25,224 bases of DNA from a virus: positions 1 to 25,224 of IMG/VR virus record IMGVR_UViG_3300049736_000070; one strand, given 5' to 3'. Below are positions 12,594 to 19,945 of this stretch, one piece after another. How positions within the stretch are numbered: the stretch's first letter is position 1; the number at the start of each line of letters is the position of its first letter. Made by a program: the position numbers and the translations under genes. A model generated the notes under the pieces. That model made no database searches and had not been told where the DNA came from. It was given only the letters and a program-made list of their open reading frames with translations.

Positions 12594-12909
12594 TGTTTAC
12601 TCTCGGTTCAATCAGGCCAGGCTTTGCAGCCGCAAGTTTACTAAGATCGTGTCTACGAAAAATATCTAGGTATCTAGTCATCTCCGCTTCTGCCTCTTGA
12701 AACTTGCTATTCAACTCACCAAACGCCTTCATCTGGGTTTCGTATTGGGTAGACATCTTATCTATGGTATCATTTTGAGTTTGCACTTGTAGTTCCAACG
12801 CCATATTATATTCACGGAGCTCAATGAGCTGTGCTTGGGTCTGGTTGTAGTAGAAGTATCCTGCTACACCACCCGTCAAAACAACACCTAATAATAGTTT
12901 ACTTAACAT
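12526..12909 (-). CDS. i-spanin candidate (N-terminal TM plus coiled coil), 127 aa
   Basis: One N-terminal membrane anchor (MLSKLLLGVVLTGGVAGYFY) is followed by a long periplasmic coiled coil (about 28-85: QLIELREYNMALELQVQTQ and QFQEAEAEM-like heptads). A conserved-looking end, YLDIFRRHDLSKLAAAKPGL, then IEPRVNNATK, completes it. I recall this RHDL...KPGLIE block from marine T4-like phage proteins. TM, coiled coil and an overlapping downstream lipoprotein gene match the Rz/Rz1 pattern. A late promoter is fused to the stop codon of the preceding helicase gene, so the operon switches from replication to late lysis here. Role inferred with fair confidence. Confidence 0.8.
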   Translation of the reverse strand: MLSKLLLGVVLTGGVAGYFYYNQTQAQLIELREYNMALELQVQTQNDTIDKMSTQYETQMKAFGELNSKFQEAEAEMTRYLDIFRRHDLSKLAAAKPGLIEPRVNNATKDVFDSLETDSTFEFDSNP

Positions 12910-12914
12910 AACTT

Positions 12915-12922
12915 TATTTATA
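12915..12922 (-). promoter_or_regulatory. T4-type late promoter overlapping the gp41 stop codon
   Basis: Exact TATAAATA on the minus strand; its TAA (12918-12920) is the gp41 stop. The i-spanin ATG begins 6 positions after the box, so the transcript is predicted to start at or beside the ATG, as at 4529-4536. Confidence 0.72.
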
Positions 12923-14300
12923 TCTTTATAGAACCCAAGTTTGAACGTGAACCAAAAGAACTATTATCAAACACTGGCCCATTATCTTCTTGACCAGAAT
13001 CATGAATGTCCTGTTGTGCTTCTTCATCCAGATCGTACAGTCTCATCTTCGCACGATCCACACCAATCATGAATCGTTTGTTGCGAGTAGGATCACTGTA
13101 ACGATTCTTCAATTGTTTCACCATGATGTGACCCTGTTGTTCCAACTCTTCAGTGGAGATCAGGGCGAACATCAAATCAGCAGTAGCAGGAAGACCAAAA
13201 GATTCTGAAGTATCAGTCAAATCAACATCACTGTTGTTGTATCCACCACGGGTTGTCTGAGTGGCAGTCACAATCGGTACATCAAACTCAACAGCCAGTC
13301 CACGCATTTCTTCTGCAATACTTTTGACAATGGTGTACGAATTCGCACCAACATTGCCACGGAGTCGTTGACTCACACATATATTTAGGTAGTCAACATA
13401 GATGATATCTGGTTTGAAATCCTGTTTGACTTTTAGTTCTTCAAGTAGTGTACGGAAATGTCCAACGTGAGCAGAGGCAGTCGGATACTCTTTGATGATC
13501 AATCGACCATCAATCTTGTTCTTGATTTTATCCACACGATCATCAAACATCTTCTTGGATAAATCGCGGAGATCAGTGATAGGAACATTCATCATGTTGG
13601 CGTCGATACGTTCTGCGATGCGTTCCTCTGCCATTTCCAAAGTGATGTACAATACATTTTTACCCTGTGCAATACAAGATGAGGCACAGTGACACATGAA
13701 GAGAGACTTACCGACACCTGTTCCTGCAAGTGCAACATTTAAAGTCTTGTTACTCAGACCACCTTCAGTGATCTTGTTGAAGTAGTCCAGATCAAACGGA
13801 AGTTTCTCTTCCTCTCGGTGATAGTAATCATATCGCAGTTCCGCATCAGCCACATAGTCGTGACCAACGTGATTGTCAAACCCGACACCCAAGGCATCGG
13901 ACAAGATACTAGGCAGAGAGTCTACGGTGTGTCGTTTGTCTTGACCATCAATAATCTGAATAGACTGCATGATAGCATTGTATACAGCTTTGTCTTTGCA
14001 AAACTTTTCGGTTTGATCAACCAGCCAATCTTGATCACCCTCAACCTCATTTAAAGAGTTGATTAGTTCTTCCGATTTACCATAGAGTTCTTCGGTGACT
14101 TGCCGATTCTCTTGAAGAGATATCAGCAGGGCATTCTTGGACGGGGTTTGATTGTATTTCTGAAAGTGTTCTTGGATTGTGCCGAATACCAAACGAAACT
14201 CGGCATCAAGGAAATAGTCTTCCTTGAGAAACGCAATAGTTTTTCTAATATAGTCTTCACATAATATCAGATTCGATAATATTTGTTTCTCTAATCTCAT
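12918..14300 (-). CDS. 41: Replicative DNA helicase (DnaB-like, gp41), 460 aa
   Basis: Hexameric 5'-3' helicase that unwinds the fork and loads with primase. Residues 1-110 form the DnaB-type helical N-domain. The RecA-like ATPase core has Walker A GTGVGKS (193-199) and Walker B DIIYVDYLNI. The TATQTTRGGYNNSD stretch and VKQLKNRYSDPTRNKRF contain the expected DnaB-family arginine-rich motifs. Length is close to T4 gp41 (475 aa). The start is ATG 14300; the TTG one codon before is disfavoured. It overlaps the Cys-rich small gene by 44 bases. The stop codon lies inside the late promoter of the next gene. No gp61 primase gene is seen in the window. Confidence 0.95.
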   Translation of the reverse strand: MRLEKQILSNLILCEDYIRKTIAFLKEDYFLDAEFRLVFGTIQEHFQKYNQTPSKNALLISLQENRQVTEELYGKSEELINSLNEVEGDQDWLVDQTEKFCKDKAVYNAIMQSIQIIDGQDKRHTVDSLPSILSDALGVGFDNHVGHDYVADAELRYDYYHREEEKLPFDLDYFNKITEGGLSNKTLNVALAGTGVGKSLFMCHCASSCIAQGKNVLYITLEMAEERIAERIDANMMNVPITDLRDLSKKMFDDRVDKIKNKIDGRLIIKEYPTASAHVGHFRTLLEELKVKQDFKPDIIYVDYLNICVSQRLRGNVGANSYTIVKSIAEEMRGLAVEFDVPIVTATQTTRGGYNNSDVDLTDTSESFGLPATADLMFALISTEELEQQGHIMVKQLKNRYSDPTRNKRFMIGVDRAKMRLYDLDEEAQQDIHDSGQEDNGPVFDNSSFGSRSNLGSIKI

Positions 14301-14439
14301 CAATAAATTCTCTTTTCACAATTTCGACGCATGGTTCGCAGATGTATACTTCTCCACCACCATCAGTATTAAAACATATTGCTTGGTCTTTGTCAAGGTC
14401 TATTTGACCTTCACATCTATCACAATTCGCTGTACGCAT
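14257..14439 (-). CDS. Small zinc-ribbon-like protein, 60 aa
   Basis: The start is ATG 14439, or TTG 14445 (GGAAG at nine or three bases respectively). It overlaps the uvsX stop by 20 bases and gp41 by 44, so it is embedded in the recombination-replication operon. CDRC (Cys6, Cys9) and CEPC (Cys34, Cys37) flank an acidic loop with one more Cys (22) and a GGG turn: a compact treble-clef or zinc-ribbon-type site. The C-terminus is acidic and helical (REFIDEIRETNIIESDIM). No name recognised. Between UvsX and the helicase, a fork or recombination accessory role is possible. Confidence 0.75.
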   Translation of the reverse strand: MRTANCDRCEGQIDLDKDQAICFNTDGGGEVYICEPCVEIVKREFIDEIRETNIIESDIM

Positions 14440-15478
14440 TTTCAATGTCTTCCTCAGAAACTTCTTCTTGCATGATAGAGTCTGAAGAAATTAAGTATCT
14501 TTGAGTGATCCATTCAACAAAAGATTGGTCTTGGAGAATAGACAACCAGAATTCTTTTGTATATGTATCCTTAGTTCGATACTTCTTCGCATCTGCTTCG
14601 CCAGATTTCGCATACCATCCGTTTGAAGGTTTGACCACATGACCTGACTCAAGAGCCATATCAAGAAGACCAGACCACTTGCTAATCCCACCTTCCCACG
14701 ATACTTCAATTGGTATCTTGGATTTTTCTCTAACGTAACGCGACTTTTCAACGTTAATGATGAAGTTGTATCCGACAACATCCTTTCCTTGTTTTTCTTG
14801 TTGTCTGCCAATAATGTAAATGTTATCGGCAGAATAGTAAATGCCAGTACCACCAGAAACAATATCTTTGGGGAACATGCCAATTTCTTTGTATGTGTGG
14901 TTTACAACCACGGCAGGAATATCTTTCAATGTCAAATGTGGTGTGACCATTCGGAACAGAGACTTCATCTGTTTGGCTCGAGTCATATCAGCAACAGACT
15001 TGCCGTCTATTGCGTCATCAACTTCTTTCTTGGATGCCAAGTTACCAACAGAATCTACTATGATCATGACCCGATCACCGCGTTCAAGGTTCTGTAGTTG
15101 CGACATTACATCGTGTTTGAGTTGTTCAATGTCAGTGATAGGCGAGTGAACAACTCGACCAGTGTCAATACCAAAACTATCAAAGTATCCTTGGGGGGCA
15201 CCAAATTCTGAATCATAAAACAGGATTACTGCATCATCATATTTATCAAGATATGCTTTTGCAAGCAACATGGCAAATGCAGTCTTGAAATGTTTTGACG
15301 GCCCAGCGAAAACAGTTAGACCGGAACTCATACCGCCATCTAGTCTACCGGACAACGCAACATTCAATGCGGGTACGGTGGTTTGAATAAAATCTTTCTG
15401 ATTGAAAAACTTTGAATCAGACAAAATCTCTGACTCTTTAATTGTAGTATTCTTTCTTAACTTATCTAAGACACTCAT
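14420..15478 (-). CDS. uvsX: UvsX RecA-like recombinase, 352 aa
   Basis: The T4-type RecA homologue forms filaments on ssDNA for strand exchange and recombination-dependent replication. Walker A is GPSKHFKT (59-66; T4 has GPSKSFKS). A Walker B-like strand is RVMIIVDSVGNL, and the GTGIYYSADNIYIIGR region follows, with loops typical of UvsX. It is slightly shorter than T4 UvsX (391 aa). The start is ATG 15478: it overlaps the gp43 stop (ATGA), has GAGGGA upstream and yields the family N-terminus MSVLDKLRKN; the longer in-frame extension reads into gp43. High certainty. Confidence 0.95.
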   Translation of the reverse strand: MSVLDKLRKNTTIKESEILSDSKFFNQKDFIQTTVPALNVALSGRLDGGMSSGLTVFAGPSKHFKTAFAMLLAKAYLDKYDDAVILFYDSEFGAPQGYFDSFGIDTGRVVHSPITDIEQLKHDVMSQLQNLERGDRVMIIVDSVGNLASKKEVDDAIDGKSVADMTRAKQMKSLFRMVTPHLTLKDIPAVVVNHTYKEIGMFPKDIVSGGTGIYYSADNIYIIGRQQEKQGKDVVGYNFIINVEKSRYVREKSKIPIEVSWEGGISKWSGLLDMALESGHVVKPSNGWYAKSGEADAKKYRTKDTYTKEFWLSILQDQSFVEWITQRYLISSDSIMQEEVSEEDIENAYSEL

Positions 15479-17979
15479 GCAAATAATCCCTCTAGTGTAG
15501 CAACTGGTTTCGTATTCCAATCCAAACTTTCAACAATCGTATTTAACGGATCAATAAAAGCCTTTTGAAATTGTGTATCATAATCAATGTATCGGTGCAA
15601 GTCGAACTCCTTTGGCATGAGTCCGTTCATTGCGACAGTGTTTTCTCTGACATGGTTTGGTTCCTTCAGATAGATAAACTTGATCTTGTCACCATCTTGG
15701 ATGATCTGATACTTGTTCTCTAGTTTCTGAGTCCTGACCAAATGATTGTACACCAAAGCACCTCTAACGTGCATGGGAGTCCCCTTGGTGTACACCGTTT
15801 CTCTTGACCGATATCTATCAATGTTATTACATCCACGCGGGAAGGCAATATCTTCTGGAGGCAAGTCCTTGAACTTCTCCCACGTTTCCTGTACATAATC
15901 TTGTAAGTCTTTTTCATCTCTGGCCAGACACAAAGCAACTGCCTCCTTCAACCAAACACGAACAGGAGCTGGAGTAGAGGATCGAACAATCTCCAGACCC
16001 ATCACCTTGAGTTTGGGTTCCTTGTATCGAACACCTTCGTTGTCCCAGACATTCATGGCATATCGTTTCTTCGCAACCCAAATGCCAGTATCAGCGATAC
16101 CCTCGCGTTTGAACACAATCTTTTTGTCAAACACATTCATGTAATCGCCAAGTTCTTGCATCCGGCCATTGATAATTGGTTCAAGTTTCTGATCAACAAA
16201 CTTGTCAAGGATGTCAATGATCTCATCGAATGGTTTGTCCTTCAGATGTTTCTCCACCATTGTATCCAGTGTCAGATAACAGGAGTCGGTGTCAGTATAG
16301 AAAGAATACACCTCATCTTCTGTGTCAAGAAACTTGTTCATAAATTCATCAATCACCTTCGCAGTGTCACGAATGATCAACTGACCCGTCAGAGTGATTG
16401 ACTCCGCGATGCGTTCATCAAAGTATCGGAACCACTTGTTACCGATTGCACCAAACAAAGAGTTCAACTGAATCTTTCGTGCCATCTGGAAGTTGTGATA
16501 CTTGGCAATATCATTTTTGAGTTTGGGATTCTTTGTGTCCTCATACTCTTGTTCTGCCTGTTTCATCAGTTTCTTGTACCGTTGACGGTCATCAAAGAAC
16601 TTCTGAGTAATCTCTGCCATGAAACCCTGTCTGTCTTTACGATAGAGATATCCATTCGCAGCCATAGACAAGTCGGAGTCACCCAACTTCAATTGATGGC
16701 GGCGTTCAAGAATACTCTCGACACTACAATCAATCGGTTTGTGATTCTCTGCCAACATCTCGGGTGACAGATTGTGTTGCATGATGATTGATGGATACAG
16801 TGACGTTGCATCTACAGAGACAACCCACTTGTACTTACCTGTTTTTGGTTCTTGGACATACCCGCCTGGAAATCCTTTGGAGAAGTGTTCTTTCTTCTGC
16901 GGGATCATGATACCCTTGTCCAGCAGATGATTGTACAATAGACAGTCCCATGTACGCACTGAAGAAAAAATATCATTGTAGTTACACTTGCAGTCATATG
17001 CCATCGTAATGATCAACTCAAGGAACTTCATCTTGTCATCAAGTTCGTCCACGAGTTTGGTATCAATGATGTTGTAGTCGATGAACCTGTTCCAATCATT
17101 CTCATAGAACTCGCGGAAAGTTTCAAAACCAGACTCAAGTTTGTTCTTACCAAGTTCAACTTCGGCAATGTAGTCTAGTCGATAAGATTCTTGGAATGTG
17201 TATGTGAACTTTTTGTACAAGTCCATGTAATCCAGTTGGATGATACCCTTGATATCAACCTTCATGATTTCTCTGTTGTGGCCCTTGACCATCCTCTTAC
17301 GAGTCATGTTATAAGGACTGAGACTGTTCTTGGCATCACCACCGAATACACGATCAATCCGACTGATCAGATACGGCATGTCAAATTGTTCCATGTTCCA
17401 ACCAGTGACCACATCGGGATAGTCACTAGCCCACCACTTCATGAATTGTTGGAGCAGATCATATTCATCACTGCAATAGTGATAGTTGACCGGCAAATCT
17501 TTGACTTCATCGGAGACACACTTCCACTCACCAGAACCCCAAGTGTTGATTTCTTTGGTGGCATTGTTGATCACAGATATCAACAAAACTTCTTCGATTG
17601 GATTCTCGACATCAGGGAAGCCATGTCCGGCAGTTGTCTCAATATCAATTGAGAGTATGTTCATCTGACTCATGTCAAACGAAACATCATTTGGATACAT
17701 GGAAGAAAGATACTGATAGGTCAGATCGGTTTGACCATAGATGGGATAGTTCTCTACCTTAGAATAATTATCCAAGAATTCTTTACAGTCACCGTTGTCG
17801 CCGAACTGAATCGGTTTCAAACTTTGACCGTCGATAGATTTGTACTCAGTAGTTTCTGAGGACTTGACATATAGGGTAGGGGTGAATGGGTGACGTTCCG
17901 TAAAACGTTTCCCGTTCCTCACCCCTCTCACTAATATAGAATTACCGTATTGCCAGGCGTAAGTGTAGAAGTTCGACAT
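15475..17979 (-). CDS. 43: Family B DNA polymerase with 3'-5' exonuclease (gp43), 834 aa
   Basis: Replicative polymerase. The exonuclease motifs are LSIDIET (Asp112, Glu114, the same numbers as T4), GWNMEQFDMPYL and YNIIDTKLVDEL. The polymerase motifs are DATSLYPSIIMQHNLSPE (motif A), KIQLNSLFGAIGN (motif B) and YTDTDSCYL (motif C, the catalytic DTD). It is about 60 residues shorter than T4 gp43 (898). A sigma70-type promoter lies about 32 bases upstream. The leader ends in GGTTATGGTTAATG, so an out-of-frame ATG precedes the true start at 17979. Directly followed by uvsX with an ATGA overlap. The gene is intact, with no intein or split. Confidence 0.97.
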   Translation of the reverse strand: MSNFYTYAWQYGNSILVRGVRNGKRFTERHPFTPTLYVKSSETTEYKSIDGQSLKPIQFGDNGDCKEFLDNYSKVENYPIYGQTDLTYQYLSSMYPNDVSFDMSQMNILSIDIETTAGHGFPDVENPIEEVLLISVINNATKEINTWGSGEWKCVSDEVKDLPVNYHYCSDEYDLLQQFMKWWASDYPDVVTGWNMEQFDMPYLISRIDRVFGGDAKNSLSPYNMTRKRMVKGHNREIMKVDIKGIIQLDYMDLYKKFTYTFQESYRLDYIAEVELGKNKLESGFETFREFYENDWNRFIDYNIIDTKLVDELDDKMKFLELIITMAYDCKCNYNDIFSSVRTWDCLLYNHLLDKGIMIPQKKEHFSKGFPGGYVQEPKTGKYKWVVSVDATSLYPSIIMQHNLSPEMLAENHKPIDCSVESILERRHQLKLGDSDLSMAANGYLYRKDRQGFMAEITQKFFDDRQRYKKLMKQAEQEYEDTKNPKLKNDIAKYHNFQMARKIQLNSLFGAIGNKWFRYFDERIAESITLTGQLIIRDTAKVIDEFMNKFLDTEDEVYSFYTDTDSCYLTLDTMVEKHLKDKPFDEIIDILDKFVDQKLEPIINGRMQELGDYMNVFDKKIVFKREGIADTGIWVAKKRYAMNVWDNEGVRYKEPKLKVMGLEIVRSSTPAPVRVWLKEAVALCLARDEKDLQDYVQETWEKFKDLPPEDIAFPRGCNNIDRYRSRETVYTKGTPMHVRGALVYNHLVRTQKLENKYQIIQDGDKIKFIYLKEPNHVRENTVAMNGLMPKEFDLHRYIDYDTQFQKAFIDPLNTIVESLDWNTKPVATLEGLFA

Positions 17980-18010
17980 TAACCATAACCAAAATCATCA
18001 ATAAAAATAC

Positions 18011-18040
18011 ATCTTATCACAAACAGGATACGTTTGTCAA
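18011..18040 (-). promoter_or_regulatory. Sigma70-type promoter for gp43
   Basis: On the minus strand TTGACA (18035-18040), an 18-base spacer, then TAAGAT (18011-18016). The -35 box overlaps the TGA stop (18037-18039) of the preceding 131-aa gene. Confidence 0.75.
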
Positions 18041-18432
18041 CCCTCAAAATTAGGTTTTCGTTGCGTCTCTGTATTGTTTGAATGAGTAAACTTACTCATG
18101 TATTCTGACTTGATGTCCGGTTTTGGTTCAAAGACATAATTGAGTTCACCATAAGGAACGAACAGAGTTCCCTCACTAGACGGTGACGCGGGCACGAATA
18201 CAATCTTGTACGTTGCACCACTCTCTGATGTCTCGTCTTGTTTATAATGAATCTCAGCGGGGTTCTCAATGATCCATCGGTTACCCTTACTATCGTCAGT
18301 AAGGAAACAAATCATATCAGATGGGTTTCCGTTGATGTGGATACCCAAACACCGAGACTGTTTATCCTGCCAATCATCCTGCGGGATTTCAATCTCAGCA
18401 CCGCTCATTCCTTCATTCACTTCTTCACTCAT
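18037..18432 (-). CDS. Hypothetical protein, 131 aa
   Basis: The ATG at 18432 has CTGGAG seven bases upstream, in the short gap after the 35-aa gene. The N-terminus is acidic (MSEEVNEGMSGAEIEIPQDD), followed by a beta-rich domain with CLGIHINGNPSDMICFLTDD and KGNRWIIENPAEIHY, then FVPYGELNYVFEP. Hydrophobic/polar alternation suggests a compact beta barrel or OB-like fold. Two Cys, no zinc pattern. It lies directly before gp43 in the replication module, and its stop lies inside the gp43 promoter. Not recognised; a replication accessory role is possible by position only. Confidence 0.75.
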   Translation of the reverse strand: MSEEVNEGMSGAEIEIPQDDWQDKQSRCLGIHINGNPSDMICFLTDDSKGNRWIIENPAEIHYKQDETSESGATYKIVFVPASPSSEGTLFVPYGELNYVFEPKPDIKSEYMSKFTHSNNTETQRKPNFEG

Positions 18433-18446
18433 AATTTTCTCCAGTT

Positions 18447-18554
18447 TTATACAATCGCAGCAAGACTATAAGCCATTGTTCCGCACACTACTAATGATAA
18501 TATGTATATTCCGAATGTGTTGAACTTTCTAAATACTTCAGGCTCTGTCTTCAT
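18447..18554 (-). CDS. Tiny single-TM protein, 35 aa
   Basis: A 35-codon frame from ATG 18554 to TAA 18447. The start overlaps the hsp20 stop by one base (TAATG), with AAGGAG seven bases upstream inside the end of hsp20, an excellent ribosome site. The peptide has a charged N-terminus (MKTEPEVFRKFNTF) and a hydrophobic C-terminal helix (GIYILSLVVCGTMAYSLAAIV) that reaches the last residue. It looks like an inner-membrane peptide. Small phage membrane peptides can block host functions or act in lysis inhibition, but nothing here shows which. Confidence 0.68.
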   Translation of the reverse strand: MKTEPEVFRKFNTFGIYILSLVVCGTMAYSLAAIV

Positions 18555-19030
18555 TACTCTCCTTCTTGTAGGAATTGGGGTTTACTTTTGTTTACCACGA
18601 TTTCTTTGGCTTTCATTTCTTCGGGAACTACTTTCTCCAGTGAGATGTAGAGCATACCATCATCAAAGTCTGCGCCTAAAACTTTTACGTCTTCCGTAAG
18701 AGCGAAAGTCCGTGTGAAGTTTCTAGCGCCGATACCTTTGTGAAGATATTCCTTTTTATCTTCCCCACGATCTTGAACACCTTGGACAACCAGTTTGTTA
18801 CCTTGCGGAACAACATGAATGTTGAATTCATCTGATCGAAAGCCTGCGCCTGCGATCTCAATAATATAGTGTTCATCATCTTGTTTGATGATATTGTAGG
18901 GTGGATAGTTGTTTGCGATTTCACTGACTGTGTTAAGATTGTCGAACATCGAATCGAATCCAATTGTGAATGGACGATAGTGTTCTACGAATTTATCAAT
19001 ATCAGCTACACCAAATCTGCGTGTGACCAT
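18554..19030 (-). CDS. hsp20: Small heat-shock protein (Hsp20/IbpA type), 158 aa
   Basis: An ATP-independent chaperone that holds unfolding proteins. The N-terminal PFTIGFDSMFDNL and YPPYNI are IbpA-like. The alpha-crystallin core runs from about residue 47 to 140, with YIIEIAGAGFRSDEFNIHV, NKLVVQGVQ, the GIGARNFTRTFAL strand and the GADFDDGMLYISLEK end strand (usual form A-x-x-x-n-G-v-L). Similar genes are frequent in marine T4-like phages next to replication genes. It has its own strong promoter inside an inverted repeat and a structured leader, and an AAAAGGAG ribosome site. High certainty. Confidence 0.93.
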   Translation of the reverse strand: MVTRRFGVADIDKFVEHYRPFTIGFDSMFDNLNTVSEIANNYPPYNIIKQDDEHYIIEIAGAGFRSDEFNIHVVPQGNKLVVQGVQDRGEDKKEYLHKGIGARNFTRTFALTEDVKVLGADFDDGMLYISLEKVVPEEMKAKEIVVNKSKPQFLQEGE

Positions 19031-19068
19031 GTTAGTCTCCTTTTCAGCGAGTTATGTTTAAAAATCAT

Positions 19069-19087
19069 GTGTTCCTTTCGGCAACAC
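19069..19087 (-). promoter_or_regulatory. Stem-loop with GAAA tetraloop in hsp20 leader
   Basis: On the minus strand GTGTT-G-CC-GAAA-GG-AACAC: seven pairs with one bulged G and a GNRA loop. It lies about 8 bases after the -10 box, so near the 5' end of the mRNA. It may stabilise the transcript or hide an AAAGGA/ATG upstream start. Confidence 0.5.
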
Positions 19088-19094
19088 ACTACTA

Positions 19095-19123
19095 TATATA
19101 ACACTTCCTACCCCAAATGTCAA
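19095..19123 (-). promoter_or_regulatory. Sigma70-type promoter for hsp20
   Basis: On the minus strand TTGACA (19118-19123), a 17-base spacer, then TATATA (19095-19100). Near consensus. The -35 box lies in the loop of a 10-bp inverted repeat. Confidence 0.85.
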
Positions 19124-19133
19124 GGGGTAGGAA
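19105..19133. repeat. 10-bp perfect inverted repeat around the hsp20 -35 box
   Basis: TTCCTACCCC (19105-19114) and GGGGTAGGAA (19124-19133) are exact inverse copies separated by nine bases that contain the whole TTGACA. One arm lies in the promoter spacer, the other upstream of -35. This fits an operator. On the plus strand the repeat is followed by ATG and eight T, so it could also terminate antisense transcripts; no plus-strand gene is seen. Confidence 0.8.
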
Positions 19134-19166
19134 ATGTTTTTTTTCTATGACACATATGTGTTTTGA

Positions 19167-19463
19167 TTATAATGCAAGTCCAGTGGTGCGATCAAACAAT
19201 CCGCTTACCTGTTCTGCGTTTCTATCCCAAACACAATTTACTACTCGGATTTTACCGTTGATAGAAGTGCGATATTTTGCGATAGCGCCTCCCTTTTTAC
19301 TTCTTATACCATTGAGGGTGACTCTCCCACTACGGTTTTCAATTTGTTTTACGGATGATTTGCAGGCTGTATGCACTTTTTGTTTTTCTGAGGAAGCAAG
19401 AGATGTAGCGGGTATTGCAATAACAAGGGATACCAAGGCACAGAGTGCCAATTTTTTGTTCAT
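19167..19463 (-). CDS. Small secreted (periplasmic) protein, 98 aa
   Basis: MNKKLALCALVSLVIAIPAT is a typical Sec signal, probably cut near SLA/SS at about residue 23. The mature part of about 75 residues is basic with two Cys (34 and 77), likely disulfide-bonded in the periplasm. Beta-type strands are visible (GRVTLNGIRSKKG, AIAKYRTSINGKIRVVNCVW). The ribosome site AAGGAAA lies upstream. It sits between regA and hsp20, an unusual place for an exported protein. No family recognised; it may be host-derived or act on the envelope in exclusion. Confidence 0.75.
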   Translation of the reverse strand: MNKKLALCALVSLVIAIPATSLASSEKQKVHTACKSSVKQIENRSGRVTLNGIRSKKGGAIAKYRTSINGKIRVVNCVWDRNAEQVSGLFDRTTGLAL

Positions 19464-19483
19464 CGTTTTTCCTTAGTTGAAGT

Positions 19484-19900
19484 TTATTTTTTTCTGCCAA
19501 TATTATACTTGGTAACCAGAGTCCAATCGTTCTTTTCCTTGAACGGCAAAATTTTGATCTGACTCATTGGTGCCAAGCTTTCTTCTGTGATTGGCTTACA
19601 CAGTTCGATGAGGCCCCAATCACACAAAAGTTTGGCGATTGAATTCCTTCTCATCAAATCGTTTTCGCTCAAGTCAGCTGACTTACCATCAAGAGCAAAG
19701 AGCTCTTTGAAATGGGTGATGAAATACCTACCCTGTTTATGTAGGATATGGCAGGACTGATAGAGCACTTTCTCTTTCTTGGATGCAACACCTATTCGGG
19801 ATAGGGTCTCTCTTACTTTCAAAAAGTCATCATCGCTTTTTAGTTTTATTTCCACGGGAATATAATTTGGGAAATCAATGTCGAAAAAATCTTCACTCAT
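19484..19900 (-). CDS. regA: RegA translational repressor, 138 aa
   Basis: RegA binds ribosome-site regions of early mRNAs (in T4 including 44, 45 and rIIB) and blocks translation. The block KVLYQSCHILHKQGRYFITH, then FKELFALDGK, closely follows T4 RegA (KVLYQSCHILQKKGLYYIVHFKEM). RRNSIAKLLCDWGLIEL also matches T4 (RRDSIAWLLEDWGLIEI), and the end KYNIGRKK matches KYTIGN. It is 16 residues longer than T4 RegA (122), mainly at the N-terminus (MSEDFFDIDFPNYIPVE). It follows gp62 as in T4, but a late promoter lies between them. High certainty. Confidence 0.95.
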   Translation of the reverse strand: MSEDFFDIDFPNYIPVEIKLKSDDDFLKVRETLSRIGVASKKEKVLYQSCHILHKQGRYFITHFKELFALDGKSADLSENDLMRRNSIAKLLCDWGLIELCKPITEESLAPMSQIKILPFKEKNDWTLVTKYNIGRKK

Positions 19901-19945
19901 TTTATTAGTACCTTCAACATATTAAAATTTAAATATCGTTGAAAG

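Noticed and set aside
15479-15520. Longer N-terminus for UvsX
   Set aside because: It would extend into gp43, whereas ATG 15478 has an ATGA overlap, a GAGGGA site and the family start.
19105-19140. Inverted repeat plus T run as a terminator of a plus-strand gene
   Set aside because: No convincing plus-strand gene ends here. Kept as an operator-like repeat, with antisense termination mentioned only as an option.
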